Assembly (NCBI RefSeq): GCF_003597395.2 | Contig: NC_133771.1 | Location: forward strand, 140,012,999-140,076,998 | Length of the DNA stretch: 64,000 nucleotides | DNA from: Chelonoidis abingdonii | Lineage: Eukaryota > Chordata > Testudines > Testudinidae | Direction: 5' to 3' | Shown: positions 1 to 11,800 of the stretch, piece by piece | Layout: each line of letters begins with the position of its first letter | How positions within the stretch are numbered: position 1 is the stretch's first letter | Program-made: the position numbers and the translations under genes | Notes under the pieces: generated by a model | What the model was told of the DNA's origin: nothing | What the model saw: the letters and a program-made list of their open reading frames with translations, nothing else | Database searches by the model: none

Positions 1-872
1 TGATTACTTAGAAGTCCAAACAACGCAGTTTCCTTAAAGTGCCCAGCCTCAGGCCTTCATCCAGACACACACGTTAGATATGATGATGATGAAATAAAAT
101 TTTCAGTAATCATATAAAAGAAAAGGTTCTTCCAATCCCAAAGGATTAGTCACATACCCAGATCTAATTATAACTTAGATCTTACCCAAAATACACGCTA
201 TTAGCCAATTTTTATTAACTAAGCTAAAATTTATTGAAAAAAGAAAAGGGAGAGAGAGTTGGTTAAAAGATCAATATACAGACAGACTTTAATTTAATTT
301 TTGAGGTTTAGATACAGAGTCGAGATGACTGTATAGTTGCCAAAAGTCCTTTTAGGAATAGTTTATAGGTTATAGTTTAATGTCCATATTTAGGGTGACT
401 CTGGTCAGTGACTGAGGATTTTAATCCTTATGGCTTAAGGTTTTCCCTTCTTGAAACCCAAAGCTGATCTGAGATGAAGTAGGATCGTGCCCCAGGGTTT
501 TTATACGTTTTTAGCAGCCTTTTTGGCCTGAGAAAACAATAGGCTTAATTTCTTCTTCCAAACATCCTGGCAATTAGCACAGGGTAATTTATCCATTAAA
601 CAGTTTAGATACAGGTTACCACAACCTTCAAAGAGACATATAAACAATAATATTATTTCACTTAAGTATCTTTCTAAATGTTGATATTTCTTTTTTGATC
701 TTTGAATCAAAGCTATAGTAATAGACAAGACTTGTTTGTTTACATTGAGACTTGAGCAAACACCTACCCTTCTACCTTTAACAGTGCAGACTTGCATTTC
801 AAAGCTCTATTCGTTTACATATTTTTCTAACCAGTTTCTAAAGTTTGGCCATGAGTTAGGTCAGTCTGTGAG
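1..872. other. Left edge, no gene recognised
   Basis: AT-rich DNA upstream of the first visible TBCE exon. No splice-flanked exon of TBCE is seen here; the open frames at 501-797 and 736-933 are short and match no family I know. Parts of 150-480 look like a decayed interspersed repeat, possibly LTR-like, but I cannot name it or place its ends. Confidence 0.4.
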
Positions 873-1165
873 GGCTGGTCTACACTATGGGGTAAAATCG
901 ATTTTAGATATGCAATTTCAGCTACGTGAATAACGTAGCTGAAGTCGAATATCTGAAATCGATTTACTCACCCGTCCTCACCGCGGGGGATCGATGTCCG
1001 CGGCTTGCCATGTTGATTCCAGAACTCCGTTGGGGTTGGTGGAGTTCCGGAATCGATATAAGCGCGCTCAGGGATCGATATATCCCGTCTAGATTAGATG
1101 CGATATATCGATCCCCGAGCAATCGATTTTAACGCGCCGATACGGCGCATAGTCTAGACGTGGCC
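873..1165. mobile_element. Palindromic MITE with ATCGAT-rich arms
   Basis: The two ends are imperfect inverted copies: GGTCTACACTATGGGG near 877 is answered by the reverse complement around 1140-1165, and AAAATCGATTTTA near the left matches ATCGATTTTAACG near the right. A nested hairpin sits at 917-943, where TTCAGCTACGT faces ACGTAGCTGAA. No coding capacity is seen. It is a short non-autonomous DNA transposon of a type common in turtle genomes; the superfamily is not certain. Confidence 0.65.
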
Positions 1166-1189
1166 TGAGTTAAGTAACTTTTTCTGGCC

Positions 1190-2231
1190 CTATTATTTTT
1201 TAATGAGAGATTATATTACACTCATAATGTCACACAGAGTCAAACCTTAACTGCTGAAGAAGAGGAGTTGGCTATGACATGGATAACCAGCAATCATCCC
1301 TCCATAATGCCATCTATAATAAACTTCAGCGCTAAGGATGAACCATTCAAGAAATATATATTTGATGATGATGTTTTAAAGACAGTCACACCAGTGGATT
1401 CAGAGACTGTTGAAATGATAATCTCACTTTTAACAGCAGTATCTTCTTCTGCTGGTGTAGAAAGAATATTTTCTTCCTTTGGACTAATTCATTCCAAATT
1501 GAGAAATCATCTGGGACCTGAAAAGTAGGACAGCTTGTTTTTCTTTTCCAGATTATGAACAAACAGGAAAATGAACGTGAAGATGACCCGAGTTAGCTGC
1601 AGAAACCAATATTTAAAGTTTCTCATGTTGACCCGGCTGACATAGTCAATTTAATTTCCTTTTTTTTAAAATTTCATTTAACTATCTTAGTTAAAAACAA
1701 TTTTAACAAAAACAAACCTGATTTTAAAAACCTTTAATGTTTAACAGAATTCAAAAATGCATATGCTTGTTTTGTTAATATATTATGTGTTTGCTGTTGA
1801 AGAAAAAAATCCAGAATACATAAAAGTGGTGGTGGTTTTTAGTTAAAACAGTTTAAATGTCTGTCTGGTGGTGTTCTCCTCCTTATACAGCATGACAAGA
1901 AAATCCTCCAAATATTAATGATTAACCTGTTGAATTGGAGATGGTTTCCCCTCCCAATGACTTCAGAAACATCTGCTTCAATTACCTTTGGTAAATGAAA
2001 TAACAAATCATTCATTTTCTGATATAGCTGTAAAACTAATCTGAAAAGCTTTCAAAATAAATTGCTTAAAAATGTATAGTGTGTACCTTCTAAAAACAAA
2101 ACCTACATCTATCTCTGAGTTGTGAAGAATATGTATTAAGGTTATAACAGCCAACAAGAATGCACTTTTATGTAGCAATCCATGGTTAAATCGAGTCTTC
2201 CTGACTAGTGATTTAAATCAAATCCACCCTG
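1190..2231 (+). mobile_element. hAT DNA transposon relic
   Basis: The region starts with a broken piece of hAT transposase (C-terminal dimerisation region, about 1208-1595) and ends at about 2208-2231 with GATTTAAATCAAATCCACCC followed by TG, the kind of terminal inverted repeat seen at ends of vertebrate hAT elements. No matching left terminus is visible, so the copy is 5'-truncated or internally deleted. The palindromic MITE immediately to the left abuts it. Confidence 0.6.
1208..1528 (+). pseudogene. hAT transposase C-terminal fragment
   Basis: The open frame can be read from about 1208; the TTG at 1268 is not a real start. It carries SSSAGVERIFSSFGLIHSKL, the conserved hAT dimerisation (hATC) signature in which a Ser/Ala-rich turn precedes xERxFS. 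The frame stops at 1526-1528, but homologous sequence (QLVFLFQIMNKQENE) continues in another frame at about 1530-1590, so a frameshift breaks it. The DDE catalytic part and zinc-finger head are absent. It is a dead fragment; I see no splice signals suggesting a domesticated exon. Confidence 0.7.
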
Positions 2232-2713
2232 TTAACTACCACCTTTTATCAGGAGCTGCATTAGTGGTAGCAAAAGAAAAATTTAGTTTAGATAAGACCA
2301 TAAAAATTGCTGCTGTTACTGGAGAAGCACTTTATTCATGGGCATCAGTGGCTGCGAATATGTAATCAATAATAATACATTCCATTTCTTACATATTGCG
2401 TTTCCAAAATTCATAGCAAGAATTGTACACAATATTATAATGAACAAATAAGAACTGTATGTTCTTTACTCTAGACATAAACACTCTTCTGGACCTGTAG
2501 AACTGAGTTGTTTTATAAGTCTTAATGTACTATTTCTGTACCAGATTCCAAGATACAAACTAGGAGTAACTGAGCAGTAGTATCTGTTAGCTCAGACAGA
2601 TTTACTCTGCTATATTTTGGTTCGAGAACACAATAGTTGTAAAGTTTATACCTCCATTCTCTGAAAAAAGTAGTTCAGAATTCTGATACATTTTTCTTAA
2701 AGTGAATTCTCAG

Positions 2714-2813
2714 ATATCAGGAGTATAAATCTATCAAAAAACCTGTTGCCATCCTGGGAGAAGGTTACAGAGATTGCTTGTCAAGTTCAGAATCTGGAAA
2801 GTCTTGACGTCAG
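2714..2813 (+). CDS. TBCE: TBCE exon, start of LRR region
   Basis: Acceptor CTCAG at 2709-2713; donor GT at 2814. It enters with two bases of a split codon and reads [14 protein letters not shown] and [13 protein letters not shown], a typical LRR unit. It leaves with AG of a Ser codon completed at 5990. This is the first TBCE exon I can find in the window. Confidence 0.88.
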
Positions 2814-5800
2814 GTATATATATGAATATATATTTTTTTGTTTCATAATTGTTCCAAATTGTTTTGTTTTCATTTTTTTAATTAGGTATCTAGTCTTTTT
2901 CTGGATGTGCGATACCTTCCAATAGTGTGTCACATCAAGGAAAGAATAGATTCCCAAGGATGTTTATGACTGTGTAAAACCAAATTCTCCAAAAGTGTTT
3001 AGGGTAGATGTCTTGTCTACACGTCTCAAAGCTTTAAAGGAATACTATAAACTTGAAAATCACAATTCTGTCTCAAAAATGAGTATATATTATTGTTACA
3101 AATAAAACCCCTGTGCTATGGCTGAAAGAAACTAAGACTATTGTGATTGCTTCTCTTTTTTTGGTTGTTTACTTCCTGTGTTTGACAGTACCTTTATATA
3201 GTCAGTTTAATCATTTTCTAGTATATACTTGGCAAGGGGGAAATTGACTAATAAATTCCTTGTAAACATCAACAGGGACTGAAAATCCTTTTAAAAGGTT
3301 TATAGAAAAGCTATTTTTAAAATGTTCAGAAAAATACTATTTAAAGGGTGCTCTCTTAGAAACTATACTTTAAAAAATCAAGTTGATAGTATCCCTTTGA
3401 CTCAACGGTAAGATAGACCCTATGGAATTTCACGGTGAAAAACATTAAACCACCGTACTGCCATTAAGGTGACAGTTGCAAGCCTTATGAATGTACTCTC
3501 ATATCCTCACTGAGGGACCTCATTTGGCAGCTACTTGGACTAGCTAATTTTATCTATTATCTATTTTCTTTGTTGTTTTTCAGACCTATTTTTCCTTGTA
3601 TTGTAAAGTTGATAACGTAGGGTTTTCTCTTTTAATGTAGGAAGGCTTTACAACAACCTCTTTTTCCTTTTGTTGAATTGTTTTTAGCTGTCTTAGGACA
3701 CTATATCCTGGTGTGCCCCTTCCCCACTCCCCTCCTCAATTGTCCCAGTACGCTTTTGTTCAAGAGTCTGATTTTTATCTAGAGCATCATGTTTTATTCA
3801 GAAAGTCCATCTTTCACCAAACTGAAGTATCCCAAATGCTGCAGGGGCACTGCCTTGATTTCTCTGGGATCCAGGCCACACCTGACCTGAAAGAATGCTA
3901 GTGGATCTCAGTGACAAAACTGCAGAGAAATATCTGTGACAATATTGATGTGTTGGCACATTCCTGCTACGCACATTAATACCCCCCCCCCCCCCCCTTA
4001 GGGGAGAAGAGTAGAGGCAGCTAAGTAGAAGTTGAGATTTCACTTTTGTATGTGTGTTTAGGCCTAATTGTTAGAAATAGATCTCAGAGAAATGAGATGG
4101 ATGGGATGGGAAGGTAGGGGACTTTAATGCTCTGTGGGCAATCTAATTTTGTATTTGTAATTTTGGCAGAGAAACTGGAGCCTTGGAGATATGCTCCTTT
4201 TTATATTTTGTATGAATCTAAAATTTTGTTTAGGTACAGTAGGACCTCAGTTATGAAAACCTCGGATATGGAGGTTGTTTGTAACTCTAAACAAAAAGTT
4301 ATGATTGTTCTTTCAAAAGTTTACAACTGAACGCTGACTTAATACAGCTTTGAAATCTTATACAGAAGAAAAATGCTTCTTTTAACTATCTTAGATTTAA
4401 TGAAACAAGCACAAAAACAGTTTCCTTACCTTGTCAAATCTTTTTTAAACTTTACCTTTTTTAAATAGTTTACATTTAACACAGTATGGTGCTGTTTGCT
4501 TTTTTTGTCTCTGCTGCTGCCTGATTGCGTATTTCTGATTCCAAATGAGGCATGCAGTTGACCAGTTAGTTTGTAGCTCTGGTATTCTACTGTAGTTGCA
4601 CCATGGGTGGGGGGTATAATAGGCAAGAGAAGGCTCAGCCTTTCCTGGCACCGCTGCTGCCGCCAAAGCCCTGGTTGCAGGGTTTGGCGGGGGAAGATTT
4701 TGCTTTTATTATTCCCCATGCAGGTTGCAAGGCAGCTGAGAGGCAGTATGTGCTATTCAGTTTCCTGGTTTCATCAGTAATGTACCTGGGCTCCAGCGAG
4801 ATTAGTGATGAACCCAGGAAGCTGAGTAGCAAATACTGCCTCCTCCGCAGCCCCTGAACCTGCATGGGTGGCTTGCGGGGGGCTAAGGGAGGCGTGGCAT
4901 GGCTAGGCTGGTCCTGGGCACCTCCAGGCAGGTGCAGGGGGGCCCCCTCGGGGCACCTCTGGGCAGGGGGGGGTCTTGGGGTTCTGGCTGCGGGGAGGGG
5001 GGCAGAGCTGGGGCCTAGCCTTCCCATGAGTTGTGCACACATACTAACTATTGAAGAGGTTGAGACTGGAGCTTTCACTGAGGAACCTACTCTGAGGAGA
5101 ACAGCTCCTGATGGGGCTCCATTTTTTTCCATAATTTAATGGCTTATGTTCTGGAGATGGATTCTGGCTTGCTGATAAAGGAGGAGTCCTGTTCTGAGAA
5201 CACTAAAAAGGGTAGATAAGTTTCTAAATAGCTATTCTCTTTTTGGCGCTTCTCCTTTGTACATATCTGGTGTGAAAGCTTTCCCATTACAAGAAGAGTC
5301 CATATTTTACTATACCACTGTTTCATAGGAAGAGGAGTCTTATTTTCCCAATAATGTACAATACAAAGGCTAGCTGCTAACAATAAATAATACATTAATT
5401 TGTCATTCTGTTAAAAACATAGATGCTTTACTGGAGCATTAAGTGACGGGTAGGTCTGGGAATCTTTATGGCATTTTGTCATAAAATGAATATCTCTGAA
5501 GAATTTCCTGCTGAAACCCTCATTTAAATCTGCTTCTAAAGATACAGTGTCAAGGGTGATAGGCCCAAAATTGACTTGTCACTTTTATTTCTGGTAACAA
5601 AATAAATAACTCTTTTTCCACCTTAATGCTTCAGTACTTAAACTACACCCCCCCCCCCCCAAAACCAAACAAAACCAAAACTCCTAATGCCATCAGGCTA
5701 GCATATGTGATGAACTCAGATTGGCAACAAATATACATACATGATGGAGGAAAATAAAATTGGGAAGGAAAGAGTTTGCACTCAAACTACCAAGGCATTT

Positions 5801-8800
5801 TTCTAAATAGGTTGGAAAATATTTTAATTATACAAAGTCCTTGACAATGTGCCTCGCTTTAATGGCATGTAATCCTACATGTTCCTTTTTGTTCTGAAAT
5901 ATGTAATTCTAAATTGGTGGTTTAGTTGAATACTTGAGCTGTTTGTTTTATGCTGTAGAAATAAGAACCCGTTTATTCTTTTGATACAGTGAAAACAAGA
6001 TTACGTTTCCATCTGATTCTGCTTCTATAACCTGTACACTTAGTAAATTGAGGGTTCTGGCACTTAATCGAACTGGAGTAACATGGGCAGAGGTAATGAG
6101 CTTCTTACATTTATGAAGTAAATTGTTTTTATTTGTTAATCATTTGGTACATGGGTCAATAAAAACATAATAGGGGCTTTTACACTAGATCATACAATCT
6201 TCCAAAGTTGAGTCTGATCTATATTAGAGAAAAGATGCATCGGTATAATTAAATCAGTCTAAAATTGCTTGTCACGCTGGCATGAAACCCTAATGCAGAG
6301 ACACTTAAACCAGGTTAAATTGGGAAATTTACTTAAATTGGTAATTTGGTAAATTACTGAATTAAATAGGTTTAGTTTATCTGAAGTTAACCTGGTTCTA
6401 ATGTGTCTACGTTGGGGGGTGTGTGCCTATGTAAATTGATTTTCAGTTTGTTGTACTGGTGCAACTTTTCTAATAAAGATCAGAACACTGACTTTTTTTA
6501 AAGCTATTTTTATGTGACTGAGCCACTTTGATTTAACCATATTGAGATTCATTATGAAATATATTTCTGGCATCACTTTGTATAGTAGGTGTTTTAAAAT
6601 GCTTGTATTTATAAAGGAGCTGACAAATATCCGGTAGTATAATAGAGCCTCTTTCTATGAACTCAGATATAACATAGGAAAATGAAAGTCTGAGTTGTTT
6701 CCGTGCATGGAAATGTGCAAATTGCTTTTCCAGTTAGTTACCCTTGTCTTACACCTTGTGTACACTAGAAAGACGACCTGTTGCTGACGAGGGGTGTCAG
6801 CCATGGGCCTTCTCCCTAGCGTAAGCCTGGCCTAAAAGTGATAGATTAAATTGTCAACCTGCCTTTATCAGAAATAATACTGTGCATTAGATCCTATCCA
6901 GGACTAAAATAAAATCTTGAGGTTTCTAGGCTAAGCCAATTTGGCATAGTTCCACAGAAAACAGTGGAGACTTCTCCGAGCCCTATATCTTAGAAAAAGC
7001 CTTGTTTGATTAACCTTAGAGTTTTCCCAAGTTCTTGATTCTGTAAACCAAACAGGAAAATCCAAATGGAAAATGGTGGTTCACAGAATGGGGGAAGATG
7101 GGATGACACTATCCTGAAGTTACAATTTAAATGGCAGTGTTGTCAGTTCCCCTGCAGCCTTTTCTTTTTGAAATATGGATCCCAGTCCAGTAACAGTGAA
7201 TCCTGTGGCTGTGTGGAATCCTACTGACTACCATCTGTACTAGCAGATGAGATACACGATCAGAGATATAGTTACTATTAGATAGGAAGGTTTAGTGAAA
7301 TAAACAGTATTCCATATAGCTTATTTTAGATAGTTATGGCATATTTTGAATGTGTTTTAATTAAAACTTATGTGATGCACAGATTCTGGCATATATACAG
7401 GTATACTAAATAAAGTTTTTCCTATTAGGTCCTTCTCTGTGCTCCAGGGTGGCCAGCACTTGAAGAATTGTACCTTGCTTCTAATGATATTACAGTTTTA
7501 GAAAGGTATGAGGTTTAGCTTTAAATGCTGAAGTCATCCTTTTGTGATTAATATACTGGAAGCATAAAGTTACACGGCATGTCTGATAAAAATCAAACTA
7601 ATTCCAGTAGTGGATTAAATTACCATTACCATGGTAATCTTGCAAACGAGATTTTAACATACTGTGTGATTTGGGATACTTATGTGTGAACACATTGATT
7701 TTATTATATAGTTGTGTGTATCTGACTGTAAATATTTTAAAACCATTTAAAAACATAATTGCATTTTTTGTAATGCTTACAGACCCATTAATGTTCTACA
7801 GACCTTGAAATTGTTAGACCTTTCAAACAACCAATTAATTGATGGAAGTCAACTGCAGCTAATAGCATATCTCCCCAGGTAATTGTTAAAGAACTTTACT
7901 GTAAATTCTTTGTCATGCTCTGTAAATGGAATCATTCACATATGCTTTATGGTTTGAAACATGATGATAATGCCTTGCTAGTGAAGGTTACAGAATTTTG
8001 AAAATGAAGGGTTTTTTGCTCTTTTGTGGAGAATATCTGAACTATTTAACATAATCTGGGGAAGGATTTAATTTTATTTTAAGATTTAATTAAAGCATGT
8101 TTCTATTAAGATATTTATGGAATTAATGATTTTTTTAAAACAGTTTGAAGTTCAGATATTGCAATTAAAGGACCATAACCAAGAGAGAACCCTTTTCAGG
8201 ACAACTAGCTCTTAGAACCTGCGTGGGCTTCCTATGATGAGAAGCTTTGGAGATTGCTCCTGATTTAGAGGGGCAGTTCTTTGGTAGTGGATACATAATG
8301 CCAGTTGTTGTTATTTAATGCATTTAACAACTACATATGACCATCCCCTTCCTATATGTCAGTCCGATTCTGGGAAATGATGTTGGGCAACACACTGAAT
8401 GGATTACTGTTCTGATTGGCATGCAGTCAGCCAGAGATTTTTATAAGTGGTCACATAGCCAAGGATGTTTAATTGACTTGCATCTCTTATCGTTTAGCCA
8501 TGAGATGAAAGGATCCCACAAGATTATTTCTGTCTTCTCTCCTTCCTTCTGAAAAAAGGGTGATCAGACAGGGATGGAGGCAGAGCCTTACTTTTAATCT
8601 CTACAATCTCATTTCCACCCACCTCCTGCTCCTCTCCCCAGTTAACACTAGGACTATGGCTACACTACAGAGCCTATGTCAGCATAGCTATGCCAGCGTA
8701 ACCCCCTAGGGTAGATGTAACTTACACCAACAGGAGGAGTTCCTCTGCTGGTGTAGGAACACCGTCTTCCTGAATGACATTACCTATGCCAACAGAAGCC

Positions 8801-11800
8801 CTCTTCTGTCAGTATAGCTACTTCTACAGTGAGGATTTTGTCAGCATAGCTGTGTCAGTCAGGGGTATGTTTTTTTCACATCCCGCAGTAGCTATGCCAA
8901 TATTAGTTTTAAGTATAGATGAAGCTTAAGAGTTTGTCCACACTGGGAAATTTACCAGCATACCTACACTAGTATAATTATTTGCTCTTGTTATTCCCTG
9001 TGTGGATGCTCTCTCTTTGGATTTAAAGTGCCTTTTTTTTTGGTTTAGGTTAACAACGTCCAAAAGACACAAGTTAAACCAAAAAGAGGCACTCTGAGGG
9101 TATGGGTACACTGCAGTCACAGGTGTGACTGCAGCACTTTTACTACTGTTGCTGTTCGAGATGTCACTGCTATTATTTGAGTTACCCAAGCTAGCTTTGA
9201 TCTAGCTATGTCTATGTGTGCAGTTGTCACACTTCTGATTACAGTGTAGGCCGGGGTGGGCAAACTTCTTGGCTCGAGGGCCGCATCTGGGTATGGAAAT
9301 TGTATGGTGGGCCATGAATGCTCATGAAATTAGGATTGGATTGCAGGACGGGATGAGGGCTGTAGCTGGGGGTGTGGCCAGAAATGAGTTCAGGGTGCAT
9401 GAGGGGGGGTCCAGGCTGGGGCAGGAGGTTGGAGTGCAGGGGGTGGGTGAGGGCTCTGGCTGGAGGTATGGGCTGTGGAGATGGAGATGAGGGGTTTGGT
9501 GGGGGGAGGATGGTGGTCTGGGCTGGGATTGAGGGGTTCGGATGGCAGGAAGGGGATCAGGGCAGGGGGTTGGGGTGTGGGAGGGGCTCCCGGAAGCAGT
9601 GGCATGTCCCGTCTCAGGCTCCTACACAGAGGCACGGCCAGGCAGCTCAGCACCCTGCCCCATGGGCAGGCGCTGCCCCTGCAGCTCCCATTACTTGCAG
9701 TTCCTGGCCAATGGGAGCTGTGGGGGTGGTGCTTGGGCGGCAGCAGCACTTGGAGCCCCCTGCTTGCCCCTAAACATAGAAGCCGGAGGGGGGACATGCT
9801 GCTTCCAGGAGCTGTGCAGAGCCGCAGCATGCATGCGTGGAACAGCCCCCAATCCTGCACCCTTCCTGGAGCGCAGGAGTGCAGCAAGCCCCAGACCCCA
9901 CTCACCAGCAGGAGCTCAAGGGCCAGATTAAATCTTCTGGCAGGCTGGATGTGGGCTGCAGGCTGTAGTTTGCCCACCTCTGGTGTAGGTGTACCCTGAA
10001 TCCTAAAACAGTGTGTCCATCCACATGGGGAATTCCACCAACATAGCTGTTTCAGTATAAATATACCATTATAGTTATAGTGACACATCTCCCTGTCTAG
10101 ATAAGCCTTAAGTAACTTTTTCTTAAACTAGAAATGCTACAGCATGTAGACACTTGCTACAGTGATGGAAGGGGTTTTTCCATTGCTGTGGTGAATCCAC
10201 CTCCCCAAGAGGTGGAAGACTTCTAACATTGTCTACCCTGCAGCTTAGGGTTAGCTATGTCTCTCATTTTTCACACCCTTGAGTGACATAGCTAGGTTGA
10301 CCTGCTTTCGAATGTAGATCAGCCCTAAGCCCCTTCCTTACTTCTTTCCTGAGTGATGCTACAGTGGCAGACTGCGTGCCTCCAAGGTGGTGTGAGGTAG
10401 GGAGAGAGGACGTACCCAAAATAGAAGGGTGTGCGGGACAGAACGTTTTTATAAGAGTTCTCCAATCCCACACCTTTTTCTCCTCCATCTCAAGGGCAGC
10501 ACTACAAATGCAGGTGGTTTGTGGTTTTGGGACCACCTTCTCTTCTAAATAGGAGCGTGTTGTAGAAAAGGCTTTTCAGGTCCTACATTCGGCTTGCCTC
10601 AGATGGTCATCCGTATCTTCAACTGGCTATGAACATGTATGTTTTAAGATTGACATGAATTCTATTAATGAAATCTTTGTTAGCTTTGGAGAAATCTTGT
10701 TAATATGTGGAAAGAATGCTGTATTCAAAATTGTTAGCAGGATTTTAAAAAATTTTGTTTGGTTAAAAATCCAAGTTTCTAACATTCTTAATCTATGTGA
10801 ACAGTGGATTTTCATGGAAATTTCAAACAAATCAAGAATACAAAGTTGGCTGTATGGAAAAATCCCATTTAGAACCATTCCTAAAGCAGAAATATCCTGG
10901 TCTGAAGAATGCCTTGATATTAAAAACCCAACCTAGCATCTTGATGCTTCCTATTACTGGGAATCAAAACTTTGGCATCTGTCCTGGCGTGAATGCTTTA
11001 AGAATGTTTCCACCATGCTGAAAAGCTCTGTGGTCTTTTGTAGTGATAACATCTTGTTCCATAGATTCCTGCACAGCAGCATCTTGGTACTTACAGTGCT
11101 GAGCTGGCGTGAAATGCCACTTTGCACTTGAGTATGTGATTTAGGAAAAAATACTGTTTTCTCCCTACTCAGCTTCATCTACTCCTGTCCATTCAAATAT
11201 GTGGAACCTGATGAACAATCAGTTGCAAAGTTTCTTAAACTCTTATACCAAAAATAAGGTTCATAAGGGAAGGGAGCGGTAGACTATTTTAAACAAAAAA
11301 TCAAGCCATTCTGAAGATTAGTACCTCCAAAGCAAGCTGCCATTTTGAAAGCTTGGAACTCCACTTCTGTCCTTCCATAAACTGCCTTTTAAACTTTGGT
11401 TACCAGCTGTGAAGTTGGTAGTTGGTAACATTGTTCTTAAAATCACAAGGCTTGCTGTCAAAAAGTTAACACGGGTTGTATCACGTAAAAACCTGAGTAT
11501 TTTTACTAAAATTTTTTTACAGACATACTTTAACTTCTAAATTTCAGATTAGAACAACTAATTCTTTCAAACACTGGAATTTCTTCTATACACTTTCCTG
11601 ATGTTGGATTTGGTAAGTAAAGTAAGCACTGTATTATATTCTAAATTTTAGATCTTCATTGATGTCTTTTAAATTTATTCTCCTTTTCCTAGGATGCAAG
11701 ACTAAAATGTTTCCTTTATTACAACGTCTTGCAGTAGATGACAATAAAATATTGCAAGTAAGAAAGATTTTTGATGATTTTTACATTTCTTTAATTTTTT

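Noticed and set aside
9269..10088. Overlapping long frames (133-232 codons) on both strands
   Set aside because: They lie inside a G-rich non-autonomous hAT element and its flank; Gly/Trp- and Pro/Ser-rich low-complexity text, no family match, no exon signals.
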